DNA of 64,000 bases from Hydrogenobaculum sp. Y04AAS1 (GTDB taxonomy: Bacteria > Aquificota > Aquificia > Aquificales > Aquificaceae): assembly GCF_000020785.1 (NCBI RefSeq), contig NC_011126.1, positions 1,426,001 to 1,490,000 on the forward strand, given 5' to 3'. The notes under the pieces are model-generated. The model saw only the letters and a list, made by a program, of their open reading frames with translations, was not told the origin of the DNA and did no database searches. Within the stretch, counting starts at the first letter, position 1. Each line of letters opens with the position of its first letter. The position numbers were made by a program, and so were the translations under genes. Shown piece by piece: positions 1-8,799 of this stretch.

Positions 1-640
1 TTATACAGTCTTTTTCTTCGCAGGGTCTATCCCTTGATACTAAAATAGCGTTCATGCCTGCTTCTTTTGACGCGTTTATTTCTTCTTTAACATCGGATAA
101 AAATAAAAACATTTGTGGATCTATTTCGGTAGCTGAAGCTATCTTTATATAAGAGTTTTTATCTTTTTTAGAACCCATTGTTGTATCAAAAAATCCGTCA
201 AAAAAGTTTGTTATATCCCCGTATACTGAATATCCAAAAAATAGTTTTTGGGCTTTTATAGACCCAGAAGAATAAGCAAAAATTTTGTATCCTTTTTCTT
301 TTAACTCTTTTAGTTTGATATAAGCATCTTCGTATATATGGCCTTTTAGCTCACCACTTTTAAACCCCTCTTCCCATATATGCCCTTGTAGCTCTTTTAA
401 AAGTGTATCTTTTATATCTTTTTCAATAAAATCTTTGAAAACTAAAACGGCTGTTTGTAAATCTATGTTTTTTTCAAGCTTTTGAGATAAGGATTTTACA
501 ATATTTTTTACGTGTTCTTCTTCCCAGTGTGTTTGTAAATAGTCTTTTAAGCGTTTTTTTGAGTATCCAAACATCACATCTTTTACGTAGTTTATAGAAG
601 ATGTGGTGCCCTCAATATCTGTAAGAATAGCTTTTATCAT
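1..640 (-). CDS. mtnC: Enolase-phosphatase E1 (acireductone synthase), 3' end cut by window edge
   Basis: HAD-superfamily enzyme of methionine salvage. It enolises and dephosphorylates 2,3-diketo-5-methylthiopentyl-1-phosphate to the acireductone. I translated this strand from the ATG at 640 and read 213 residues to the window edge with no stop. The HAD motif DIEGTT is at residues 8-13, followed by SSINYVKD. A YSSGS motif and a late FLSD motif fit HAD motifs II and IV. The family is about 220-230 residues long, so only the last few codons should be missing. The start overlaps the mtnD stop as ATGA (637-640), and gene order mtnB-mtnD-mtnC implies one operon. Confident. Confidence 0.92.
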   Translation of the reverse strand, partial: MIKAILTDIEGTTSSINYVKDVMFGYSKKRLKDYLQTHWEEEHVKNIVKSLSQKLEKNIDLQTAVLVFKDFIEKDIKDTLLKELQGHIWEEGFKSGELKGHIYEDAYIKLKELKEKGYKIFAYSSGSIKAQKLFFGYSVYGDITNFFDGFFDTTMGSKKDKNSYIKIASATEIDPQMFLFLSDVKEEINASKEAGMNAILVSRDRPCEEKDCI

Positions 641-1188
641 AGAGAGGCTATGTCATCATGGCTTGGAATCTTTAAAGATATATCAGAGCCTGTAAAATCT
701 GCTACCCAACCCTCAGGTATCAAGAAAAATCTTATAGCTTTGAAAAAAGGCTTTGAACCCATATCAAACCAATGTTTTGTATAAGCTGGTACACTTATAA
801 AGTCCCCTTTTTCACAAAAAGCCACATAAACTTTATCATCTATATGAAGATAAAAAGTACCTGACCCATCTACAAAAAACCTCACTTCAAAATCAGAGTG
901 CGTATGTTCTTTTAAAAACACGTTTCTTAACTCATCTTTTTTAGGATTTTCTGGTATTAGGCTTACTACATCCAAAGATTTAAACCCAAACTCTTTTATT
1001 ATTCTATTTATATCCTCTTCATAAGCTTTTATTACCTCTTTTTGACCAGCATCCCAGGAAAGTTCATTGTCGGCTTTCCACCTTTCAAACCTTACACCCA
1101 ATGCTGCCAATCTCTTTGATACTGCCTCATATTCTTTTATAAGCTCTAAAACGCTACCTTCTTCATTGTAAATCACAAGATGACTCAT
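637..1188 (-). CDS. mtnD: Acireductone dioxygenase
   Basis: Cupin metalloenzyme that oxidises the acireductone made by MtnC to the 2-keto acid precursor of methionine plus formate (or, with Ni, to CO-releasing products). With the start at 1188 the protein has 183 residues. Metal ligands are visible as H95, H97, E101 (HTHSDFEVR) and H139 (KHWFDMG), the ARD-type cupin pattern. I chose this start rather than an ATG at 1227 because it follows an AGAGGTG ribosome binding site and makes a 4-nt ATGA overlap with the mtnB stop. The metal, and so the reaction outcome, cannot be told from sequence. Confidence 0.93.
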   Translation of the reverse strand: MSHLVIYNEEGSVLELIKEYEAVSKRLAALGVRFERWKADNELSWDAGQKEVIKAYEEDINRIIKEFGFKSLDVVSLIPENPKKDELRNVFLKEHTHSDFEVRFFVDGSGTFYLHIDDKVYVAFCEKGDFISVPAYTKHWFDMGSKPFFKAIRFFLIPEGWVADFTGSDISLKIPSHDDIASL

Positions 1189-1796
1189 AGGGCACCTCTT
1201 TGCAAATGCATACTTTTTAACTCGCAATCAAACAAAAAATCAAGGGCTTCAAGTTTTACGTAAGCATCCATTGTATCTTTACCCCAAGCGTAAATGCCGT
1301 GAGATTTTAATAAAAATCCATATTTTACTTCACCTTTTTCTATGGCTTTTTTTACAATATCTGATAGCTTCTTCATGTCTTGCATGTTGTCAAAAATGGG
1401 TATTTCCACAACAGTCTCGTGGGTATCTATTCCGTCAAAAGCTTTTAAAAGCTCATAATCTTTAAGTAAAACCTTGTCTTTTAATAACCTTGATATCAAA
1501 GTAGCGTTTATAGTATGAACATGGAAAACTGCGTTTATATCAGGAAAATTTTTATATACTACAATATGAAGGAGCGTTTCAGCCGAAGGTTTTTTCTTGC
1601 CATCTATGGTTTTGCCTTCGTAATCCACAATGACAAAATCTTTCTCGTTTATATATCCTTTGTGAGTTCCAGAGGCTGTAATACATATTTTCTTATCGTC
1701 AATTCTAAATGACAAATTACCGGCGGTAGCTGGAAGCCATCCTCTTGTGTGAAACTCCTTTGCAATCTTTATAACATCAGCTACTTTTTCTTCCAT
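1185..1796 (-). CDS. mtnB: Methylthioribulose-1-phosphate dehydratase
   Basis: Class II aldolase-fold zinc enzyme, 203 residues. It dehydrates 5-methylthioribulose-1-phosphate in methionine salvage. Visible motifs are TAGNLSFR (25-31), the zinc-binding FHVH (H92, H94), E73 in PSAETLLH, and a third histidine at 166 in KSHGIYAWG. It is the first gene of the mtnBDC operon. A TATAAC-like box lies 8 nt before the ATG with no Shine-Dalgarno sequence, suggesting a leaderless message. The family also contains fuculose- and rhamnulose-phosphate aldolases, but the mtnD/mtnC neighbours settle the assignment. mtnA and mtnK/mtnN are not in the window. Confidence 0.92.
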   Translation of the reverse strand: MEEKVADVIKIAKEFHTRGWLPATAGNLSFRIDDKKICITASGTHKGYINEKDFVIVDYEGKTIDGKKKPSAETLLHIVVYKNFPDINAVFHVHTINATLISRLLKDKVLLKDYELLKAFDGIDTHETVVEIPIFDNMQDMKKLSDIVKKAIEKGEVKYGFLLKSHGIYAWGKDTMDAYVKLEALDFLFDCELKSMHLQRGAL

Positions 1797-1855
1797 AATT
1801 AAAAGTTATAGTATATTCTTTGTTTTAGGGATTGTCAAGTGAGTGCATAAATATC

Positions 1856-1883
1856 TTGCAAAAAATCAAAAATTTATTATATT
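1856..1883 (+). promoter_or_regulatory. Sigma70-type promoter of the Asn/Gln-rich small gene
   Basis: A TTGCAA -35 candidate (1856-1861) is followed after 16 nt by a TATATT -10 candidate (1878-1883). They sit in an AT-rich leader ahead of a very strong AAGGAGG ribosome binding site at about 1891. Assigned by motif only. Confidence 0.5.
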
Positions 1884-1904
1884 TATTTTTAAGGAGGATG
1901 AAAT

Positions 1905-2144
1905 ATGGCAAATGTAAATGCTAATGTAAATGTTATTGGTGCTTATAACGCTTACGGTGCAAATCACCATAATAAGGTAAACGAGCAAGCTAACAATCAA
2001 AACACGGCTCAAAATACAGCTCAAACTGCAGCTATTAGCAAAAGCAATCAAGTTAAAAATCAAAATACTCAAGAACAGCAAAATAATCAGAACCTTCAAA
2101 ATAACCCACAGCTTACAGCAACTGTATTGAACCTTTATAGATAA
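1905..2144 (+). CDS. Asn/Gln-rich small protein of unknown function
   Basis: 79 residues, of which 21 are Asn and 12 Gln (about 42% together). There is no Cys, Trp, Phe or Asp. The first 20 residues have an N-x-N-x/NAY rhythm. I see no signal peptide or membrane segment. It is very likely a real gene: an AAGGAGG ribosome binding site stands about 7 nt before the ATG, there is a plausible promoter upstream, and it ends 6 nt before murD. Such strong Shine-Dalgarno sequences are uncommon among single genes in this window. Composition suggests a disordered, possibly structural or surface protein. I recognise no family and assign no function. Confidence 0.7.
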   Translation: MANVNANVNVIGAYNAYGANHHNKVNEQANNQNTAQNTAQTAAISKSNQVKNQNTQEQQNNQNLQNNPQLTATVLNLYR

Positions 2145-2150
2145 AGCTTA

Positions 2151-3386
2151 GTGGCGTATCTTGTTTGGGGAAAAGGAAGAAGCGGTTTAGCGGCTTTTAA
2201 CCTTTTAAAAGCAAAAGGTTTTAAGGCTTATATAGGGGACGATAAAGAAGATAAAAATCTTTGGCAAGATGTCTGGAATGAGATAGACACAGTAGTTTTA
2301 TCGCCTGGTATACCACCTTTTCATCCTCTTTGGAAAGAGGCTATAAAATCTTCAAAAGAAGTAATAGGAGAAACCGAATTAGCTTATAGATTTTACAAAG
2401 GTAAAAATATAATAGCAGTAACAGGTACCGATGGCAAATCTACCACTGTGCATCTTATACATCATTTCACCTCTTTTAAAGAAGGAGGTAACTTCGGCAC
2501 ACCTTTTAGCGAAATAGTCCTTGATAACGATAAAGAGAATGTAGCGCTAGAAGCATCTTCTTTTCAAGGGAAAACCTTGGATACGTTTAGACCAAACGTA
2601 GGTGTATTTTTAAACTTTTCGAAAGATCACCTTGATTGGCATCCAAGCTTAGAAGACTATCTTTTGTCAAAACAGAAGATATTTAAAAATCAAACACAAG
2701 AAGATATATTGATATTAAATGCCCAAAAACCAGTATGCGATACTCCTTCTTTAGCTAAAAAGATATTTTTTGGTGAAAATGGGGATTTGAAAGTTGTGGG
2801 AAGTGATGTATATTACAAAGATGAACTTTTGATAGAGAATATATCTCATCCTTCTTTAAAAGGTCTTCACAATCTTTATAATATTGCGGTTGCTAGTTTT
2901 GTGGCTTTTAGTATGGGTATAAGTTTAGAAGAGATAAAAAAGAACTTAGAAACCTTCGAAGCACTTCCTTTTAGATACCAATACTTAGGAAACTTTGAAG
3001 GTATCGATATATGCAACGATTCTAAATCCACAACGGTAAATGCCCTTATGAGCGCTTTAGAATCTACCAAAGCCCCTATTCTTCTTATAGCTGGTGGTAT
3101 AGATAAAGGAGGGGATTTTTCTTCTATTGAGGCTTACAAAGATAAGATTAAAGCCGTATTTTTGTATGGAAAAGATAAAAATCTAATAAAAGATCAAATT
3201 GAGCATTTTTTAAAAGTGTATGTATTGGAGGATTTGGAAAGCGCTCTTCTAAAGGTCAAAGAGCAGGCAAGAAAAGGTGATACTATACTTTTTTCTCCAG
3301 CTTGCGCTTCTTTTGATATGTTTGAAAGTTATAAGCATAGAGGTGAGGTTTTTAACGAGCTTGTAAAAAAGCATTTTAATAGTTGA
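2151..3386 (+). CDS. murD: UDP-N-acetylmuramoyl-L-alanine:D-glutamate ligase
   Basis: Cytoplasmic peptidoglycan enzyme that adds D-glutamate to UDP-MurNAc-L-Ala using ATP. 411 residues, slightly short for MurD. An N-terminal Rossmann-like domain starts YLVWGKGRSG. The Mur ligase ATP loop is GTDGKST (92-98), with Asp where many members have Asn. Later motifs NFSKDHLDWH and CNDSKSTT match the MurD central domain. It starts with GTG at 2151, 6 nt after the small Asn/Gln-rich gene. Its TGA is the last triplet of a 14-bp unit that is duplicated in tandem and also supplies the stop of the convergent flavoprotein gene. Confidence 0.9.
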   Translation: MAYLVWGKGRSGLAAFNLLKAKGFKAYIGDDKEDKNLWQDVWNEIDTVVLSPGIPPFHPLWKEAIKSSKEVIGETELAYRFYKGKNIIAVTGTDGKSTTVHLIHHFTSFKEGGNFGTPFSEIVLDNDKENVALEASSFQGKTLDTFRPNVGVFLNFSKDHLDWHPSLEDYLLSKQKIFKNQTQEDILILNAQKPVCDTPSLAKKIFFGENGDLKVVGSDVYYKDELLIENISHPSLKGLHNLYNIAVASFVAFSMGISLEEIKKNLETFEALPFRYQYLGNFEGIDICNDSKSTTVNALMSALESTKAPILLIAGGIDKGGDFSSIEAYKDKIKAVFLYGKDKNLIKDQIEHFLKVYVLEDLESALLKVKEQARKGDTILFSPACASFDMFESYKHRGEVFNELVKKHFNS

Positions 3387-3400
3387 ATTTTAATAGTTGA
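3373..3400. repeat. Perfect 14-bp tandem duplication at two convergent stop codons
   Basis: The unit ATTTTAATAGTTGA occurs twice without a gap (3373-3386 and 3387-3400). The first copy ends with the murD TGA. The second contains the TAA of the flavoprotein gene on the other strand (3390-3392). Confidence 0.85.
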
Positions 3401-4571
3401 TGTATGGAAGCTTTGGTACTTTTTTCATTTTCACCAATTTAAAGTGCATACCCCAAAGTTTTTTGAGGTAATGCCCTATCACAGGCATAGGTAAGAATAT
3501 TGCTTTTTTATCGTTTCTATAAACAAGCCCGGCTCCTTTTGTGCCCATGTCCATAAGGCATATTATACTCATATGCTCTTTATAGCTTTTTGGTGCTCCT
3601 TTAGCTTTATCTTCTTTTAGAGCTATATTAAAAGCGCAAACTCTTGCCATTGCTTCGGCAAGATGTCCTTGTTTGGCTTTCCAATCTGGTCCTTCTAAAG
3701 CGGCGGAATCACCTATAGCGTATACATAATCAAAATCAATTACTTTTGTGGTATCGTCTATTTTTATAAACCCAGCTTCGTTTTGTGGTAAATCGGATTC
3801 TTTTATAGCTTTATGCCCATCAGTGGCTGGTATAAAGGCTATAACATCTGCTTCTATCTTTTCACCATCTTCTAACACTACGCCATCTTTTTGAAACTCT
3901 TTTATCTTCTTACCGGTTTTTATGTTTATATTTAGTTTTTTGAGCATATCCATGGCGCTGTTGTAAGCTTTTTCTCCAAGTCTAATACCTGGTTTATCCA
4001 TCGGCGCAAAAAATGTTATTTCAAAGTTCTCTCTTAGATTTAGTTTTCTAAGGTAATCGTCTAAGTTTAATAAAAGCTCAAAAGCAGGTCCTCCTCTTAC
4101 ACCAGATGGGTCTTTTGGATTGCCACCAAAACCTATAGCTATTTTACCAGAACCTTTTAAAACAAGCTTTTGGATTGCTTCTCTTAGTTCTAATGCTTGA
4201 GTGGGTTCTGAGCATATAGAGTAAGCGTATTCCATGCCTTTTGGATTTACTTTAGATCCCCCAAGGGCTATCACAAGATAATCAAAATCTTTTAAACTAC
4301 CATTCTCTTTTAGTACTACTTCCTTTTCTTTGGCTTTTATAGACAAAACTTCATCTTTGATAAATCTAAAGTTATGTATTAAGGCTAAGTTGTTTAGATT
4401 CATCTTTATATCGTTAAATTTTATCCTCTCTACAGGTATCCATATAGCCAGTGGATATATATAGTAGTAATCTCTATTTGAAACAAGCGTTACGTCAAAA
4501 CCATATTCACTAAGCAAAGAAGCTACCTCTACACCAGCTATACCACCGCCTAATACCAATACCTTTTTCAT
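3390..4571 (-). CDS. Sulfide:quinone oxidoreductase-like FAD-dependent oxidoreductase
   Basis: 393-residue flavoprotein of the SQR/NDH-2 branch of the pyridine-nucleotide-disulfide oxidoreductase fold. The FAD-binding GGGIAG is at 8-13, a second dinucleotide region follows residue 95, and AIGDSA (285-290) is the C-terminal FAD contact. Cys120 and Cys338 fall near the outer two of the three redox cysteines of classical SQR. I see no equivalent of the middle one (around 150-165, where the sequence is GFGGNPKDPSGVRGG). It may therefore be a divergent SQR type or a related quinone reductase. A basic, aromatic C-terminus suggests membrane association. A TATATT box 8 nt before the ATG suggests a leaderless message. 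Confidence 0.78.
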   Translation of the reverse strand: MKKVLVLGGGIAGVEVASLLSEYGFDVTLVSNRDYYYIYPLAIWIPVERIKFNDIKMNLNNLALIHNFRFIKDEVLSIKAKEKEVVLKENGSLKDFDYLVIALGGSKVNPKGMEYAYSICSEPTQALELREAIQKLVLKGSGKIAIGFGGNPKDPSGVRGGPAFELLLNLDDYLRKLNLRENFEITFFAPMDKPGIRLGEKAYNSAMDMLKKLNINIKTGKKIKEFQKDGVVLEDGEKIEADVIAFIPATDGHKAIKESDLPQNEAGFIKIDDTTKVIDFDYVYAIGDSAALEGPDWKAKQGHLAEAMARVCAFNIALKEDKAKGAPKSYKEHMSIICLMDMGTKGAGLVYRNDKKAIFLPMPVIGHYLKKLWGMHFKLVKMKKVPKLPYINY

Positions 4572-4682
4572 ATTAAGTTAATATACTCTTACTTTGTATT
4601 ATTTTCTATGCCAAAAGCCATAAAACTAAATCCCTATATGATTTCACAATTAAATCAGTCTTATTGCAATATAATAGTTTTG

Positions 4683-6128
4683 ATGAACTTTAAAAATGTC
4701 TTCTTAATAAATGTGTTTTTTCTGATCTTTAGGATAACGTACGTGCTTTTTTACCCTATATCCTTGGACCCAGAAGAAGTTCAGTATTGGGACTGGGCTA
4801 GACATATAGATTTTAGCTACTACTCAAAACCTCCTTTGGTGGCATATTTAAACTTTGTCTCGATGCATCTTTTTGGTATAAACAATTTAGCTGTTAGAAT
4901 ATGGCCCATTTTGTTTGCTTTTATAATGTTAAACTTTTCTTATTTTTTTGTTAAAAAAATATATGGTCCATCTGCTGCCTTCTGGTCTTCTGTTATACCA
5001 AACACCGTCATAGGCTTTAACATAAACGCAATACTGATGACCACCGATGCGCCTTTTTTGTTTTTCTGGGGACTTAGTGTCATAGCAATGTACGAAGCCC
5101 TTCATAAGAATAAATTAAGAGACTACATATACCTTGGCATATTTGCAGGACTTGCTTTTTTAGCAAAGTATACCGCTGTTTTTTTGGTGCTTGGTTTTAT
5201 TTATGCTTTTATATATAAAAAAGATGTTCTTAAAAGCTTTAAACCTTATCTTTCAATGTTAATAGCTACAGTACTTGGCATTCAAGTGATAATATGGAAT
5301 GCTTTTCATCACTTCGATGGGTTTAAGCATGTGGGGGCTTTGGCGGGAATAGAAGATGATGCTAGTGTTAAAGCCCTAAGGGTTTTGAATTTCCTAGGAG
5401 GGCAAATTGGAGTGTTATCAATAGTCTGGTTTTTTGTATTTTTATACGCTTCTTTTAAAAGCCTAAAACAAAAAGACCACAATGATATGTATTTTATCAT
5501 TTTATCTTGGCCTATTTTGCTATTTTTTGCTATTCTTAGTATAAATACAAACGTACAAGCCAATTGGCCAGATTTTGCTTACTTTAGTGCGTTTATTTTA
5601 ATATCAAAATATTTTGAGGCTTTTAGAAAAAAGATACTTTATATAGGTTTTTCTATGCTTATAACAATACTTGTGATGTTTACACCAATTCTTGATTTAA
5701 TAGGTCTTGGTAATATTTTAAAACCCATTCACGATCCTACAAAATTTTTGGCAGGCTGGGATAAGCTTGGTGCTTTTGTATCAAGATTTTACAAACCTGG
5801 GGATTTGGTGTTTAGCGATTACTATCAAATAGCTGGGGAGCTTGCTTTTTATATGAAAGACCATCCTGAAGTGTTTTGTATAAATTTAGGTACAAGGATG
5901 AATGAGTTTTATCTATGGCAACCTCTTATGAAAAACGATATAGGGCACGATGGGATCTTTGTAAGCGTTCATCCGATAGATGACAAAGTTTTATCTGGCT
6001 TTAAAAAAATAATATATCAAACCACTTACACCGTTTACTGGAGATCTAAACCTGTAGAAACCTACTATATATATGTATTAAAAGATTACAACGGGCATAT
6101 AAAACAGGTAAAGACACGTAGTTATTAA
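4683..6128 (+). CDS. GT39/PMT-type integral membrane glycosyltransferase
   Basis: About 481 residues with multiple hydrophobic segments. It is a polyprenyl-phosphate-sugar-dependent transferase of the dolichyl-phosphate-mannose-protein mannosyltransferase/ArnT superfamily. The signature is LDPEEVQYWDWAR followed by YSKPPLVAY in the first periplasmic loop, where the acidic pair is catalytic in the family. Donor and acceptor are unknown; lipid A, lipoprotein or cell-wall glycans are all possible. I chose ATG 4683 because a TATAAT (4670-4675) ends 7 nt before it. An in-frame ATG at 4608 would add 25 non-conserved residues. It converges on bamA with only one base between the stops. Confidence 0.82.
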   Translation: MNFKNVFLINVFFLIFRITYVLFYPISLDPEEVQYWDWARHIDFSYYSKPPLVAYLNFVSMHLFGINNLAVRIWPILFAFIMLNFSYFFVKKIYGPSAAFWSSVIPNTVIGFNINAILMTTDAPFLFFWGLSVIAMYEALHKNKLRDYIYLGIFAGLAFLAKYTAVFLVLGFIYAFIYKKDVLKSFKPYLSMLIATVLGIQVIIWNAFHHFDGFKHVGALAGIEDDASVKALRVLNFLGGQIGVLSIVWFFVFLYASFKSLKQKDHNDMYFIILSWPILLFFAILSINTNVQANWPDFAYFSAFILISKYFEAFRKKILYIGFSMLITILVMFTPILDLIGLGNILKPIHDPTKFLAGWDKLGAFVSRFYKPGDLVFSDYYQIAGELAFYMKDHPEVFCINLGTRMNEFYLWQPLMKNDIGHDGIFVSVHPIDDKVLSGFKKIIYQTTYTVYWRSKPVETYYIYVLKDYNGHIKQVKTRSY

Positions 6129-6129
6129 A

Positions 6130-8778
6130 TCAATAAAAATATCCTATTGATATATAGTATTTTATAGAAGAGTTTATGTTTGGTATTTTTGTGATGGGTT
6201 TTGCTACATCAAATCTTACAGGGCCAATCGGTGTATATACAAATACACCAGCACCAACATCTTGTTTTATATTTTTTGTAATACCAGATATGTTGTTGGC
6301 TACGTTGCCGACATCTGTGAAAAGTGCCAAGTTAAAGGGGCTTTTGATGGGAAAATCTATCTCGTTTCTTAAAAACCCGTAATATTTTCCGCCTTCTGGA
6401 GAACCTATATCTTCAAAGTTATAACCCATCATATCCTTAAGACCACCTAAGAAAAACCTTTGGTATATAAGGCCGTCGTTTTCTGCTCCAAACCCAAATT
6501 TAAAACTATAAAATATCTTATCTATTATATGTATAAGATAGTATGTATTTATATTAAAACTGTTGTAACCGGTTTGTAGGCTTTTGGTGAAACTAACGTT
6601 GTCATAGCCTATTTTTGTGGGGTTTATGGATCTATTTTTGTAATCTCTTGTGAGGTTGAAGCTAACGGTTTCTTGATTTGAATATCCGTTGTCTTGAATA
6701 GGAGCGTTGTAAACATAGTCTCTTGTCCTGGAATAGCCTATGCTAAAGGTATAATAATTTCCTATCCTTCTTCCTATATCAAGGTTTATGCCTTTTGATA
6801 AAAAGTAATAGCTGTTGTGTATTTCAAAATCCCTTTGATAGAAAATATCCCCTAAGTAATTTTTAGAAAATAAAAATTTGTCAGATATACCAAGTTTGTA
6901 AGTGGTGTTTAAGCTGGATATGTTGTAGTTGAATATCGCCATCGCCGGTGTGCCAAATAAATCTGCCCACATCAAGGAACTATCTAATATCAACCTTTGT
7001 TCTGTGTTGTAACCTGCTTTTACTCTAAAAAACCCTCTTTTACCCTCTTGGAGTTCTATGAGTCTATCCACTTTCTTTTGTTTTTTATTTAAAAACGTTT
7101 CTAAGTTTACTGCACTAAATATTGAGCTTTCTTGTAGATTTTTTATCGCCCTTCTTTCGTCCTCTAAGGAGTAATACTTTGGTAATGCTGCCATATATTG
7201 GATGCTATGCTCTAATGTGTGGTTGTAGCCATATATCACCGTGTTTCCGTTTTCGTATCTTTTACCTAAGTTTATATCAAACGTATATATGTATTTGTAA
7301 TAATGTTTGCCTATAGTTTTTACCTGTGCCACTGGCTTTATTTTTACGTCAAAATATCCGTATTTCTTAGCGGTTAAGATACTATCTTTGTAAAGGTCTT
7401 CTATGTCTTTTGCATTGTATTCTCTTGGAGTTTTATAGCTTTTAAAAATATCTAGGATGTGTCTGTTTTTAGTGCCTTTTACTATGATACGGCCTAATAT
7501 AATCTTATAACCTTTGTTTATGTTTATATTTATGTTTGCTTGATAGTTTGGCAACTTCTCTACGTTGTATTTGTAGGAAAATCCATATATGTATCCTTCT
7601 TTTTTAAGTTTTTTGTGATATTCTTTTACGAGAGCTTTTATTTTAAATAAATCCAAATAATTATCTTTAACTTTATAGTGCTTTTTTATAAAATCTTCCA
7701 AAGCTTTGCAGTTGGAAGATATATTGTTTAGTTTGTACCTTTGACCCTCTTCTATGTAAAATATGGCGTTTGTATACTCTTTGTTTACCTTGTAGTGGAT
7801 TTTTGCATCAAGATAACCCATATCTTTGTAAAATCTTAAGATGTTTCCTTTTGCTTGTTGTAGTGTAAATATATCTATATCGCTTATATTTGCCACCTTT
7901 TTTAAGATTTTATCGTTAAAAGCTTTGTTGCCTTCAAAAGAGATACTCCCTAAAGGTCTTTGATAGACTTTGTAATAAATATCTACTACACCACCTTCTC
8001 CAAGGGCTACTTTTGTAAAAGGTATTGGATAGTTTAAAAATTTTGAGATATCGTTTACAAAAACCCCCACTATATGAAATATGTTATGTTTTATATTTTG
8101 TGCTCCAAAGATAGCCTTAAAAGGTCTTTTTGTGATAAGCGTTTTTAGCTTTTCTTGATATACAAAAACCCTCGCGTTTTTACCAAAGTGTTTTCTTACT
8201 ATGTTGTATATTTTGTTTAGGTTTTTGATGTTTGCTATATCACCTATTGGAAGATTATCATTTTTGAACTTTTTTCCATTTACAAAAACATCCTTTATAA
8301 AGTAGAGATTTCCCTCTTTTATGTTGATATATACATTTAAATATCCATCTTTGCTTTCTGTTATTTTGTCTTTTACCTTTGCTTTCAAAAACCCATGATC
8401 TTTGTAAAACTCCTCTAAAAACTCTTTTATTAGCTTTTCTTTTTTTCCAATAGACTCTTTTACAGGTGTGCCAGGTCTTATATTTGCTATCGGTATGAGG
8501 TCTATAGCATGGTAAAAGGTGTTGCCGGTTATTTTTACATGCTTTATTATTGGATATCTTTCTATGTATAAAATAGGTTTATCTTCTTTAAAGCCCAAAA
8601 CTTTTACATCTTTTACATAATCTATATTTTTTATAATACCTATCATTCTTTTTAGATTCTCTTTTGTGATAACTTTTGAGAAGTTATTTTTTGCCAAAGG
8701 ATAATTTGATGTTATAATAGCTTCTCCAAAAGCTTTGTTTATTAAAAGTAAAATAACTATTAACATTATTTTTTTCAT
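6130..8778 (-). CDS. bamA: BamA/Omp85-family outer membrane assembly protein
   Basis: 882 residues: an N-terminal signal peptide (MKKIMLIVILLLINKAFG), a long periplasmic region with several POTRA-like repeats, and a C-terminal D15/Omp85 beta-barrel from about residue 560. The last residue is Tyr in an alternating aromatic strand (YYISIGYFY), typical of outer membrane beta proteins. Size and POTRA number fit BamA better than TamA. The L6-loop motif that is usually VRGF/Y reads DMMGY here, so the conserved Arg aligns with Met784. The promoter is probably TATAAT at 8786-8791, 7 nt from the ATG. Confidence 0.85.
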   Translation of the reverse strand: MKKIMLIVILLLINKAFGEAIITSNYPLAKNNFSKVITKENLKRMIGIIKNIDYVKDVKVLGFKEDKPILYIERYPIIKHVKITGNTFYHAIDLIPIANIRPGTPVKESIGKKEKLIKEFLEEFYKDHGFLKAKVKDKITESKDGYLNVYINIKEGNLYFIKDVFVNGKKFKNDNLPIGDIANIKNLNKIYNIVRKHFGKNARVFVYQEKLKTLITKRPFKAIFGAQNIKHNIFHIVGVFVNDISKFLNYPIPFTKVALGEGGVVDIYYKVYQRPLGSISFEGNKAFNDKILKKVANISDIDIFTLQQAKGNILRFYKDMGYLDAKIHYKVNKEYTNAIFYIEEGQRYKLNNISSNCKALEDFIKKHYKVKDNYLDLFKIKALVKEYHKKLKKEGYIYGFSYKYNVEKLPNYQANINININKGYKIILGRIIVKGTKNRHILDIFKSYKTPREYNAKDIEDLYKDSILTAKKYGYFDVKIKPVAQVKTIGKHYYKYIYTFDINLGKRYENGNTVIYGYNHTLEHSIQYMAALPKYYSLEDERRAIKNLQESSIFSAVNLETFLNKKQKKVDRLIELQEGKRGFFRVKAGYNTEQRLILDSSLMWADLFGTPAMAIFNYNISSLNTTYKLGISDKFLFSKNYLGDIFYQRDFEIHNSYYFLSKGINLDIGRRIGNYYTFSIGYSRTRDYVYNAPIQDNGYSNQETVSFNLTRDYKNRSINPTKIGYDNVSFTKSLQTGYNSFNINTYYLIHIIDKIFYSFKFGFGAENDGLIYQRFFLGGLKDMMGYNFEDIGSPEGGKYYGFLRNEIDFPIKSPFNLALFTDVGNVANNISGITKNIKQDVGAGVFVYTPIGPVRFDVAKPITKIPNINSSIKYYISIGYFY

Positions 8779-8799
8779 CTTTTTAATTATAATAAAAAT

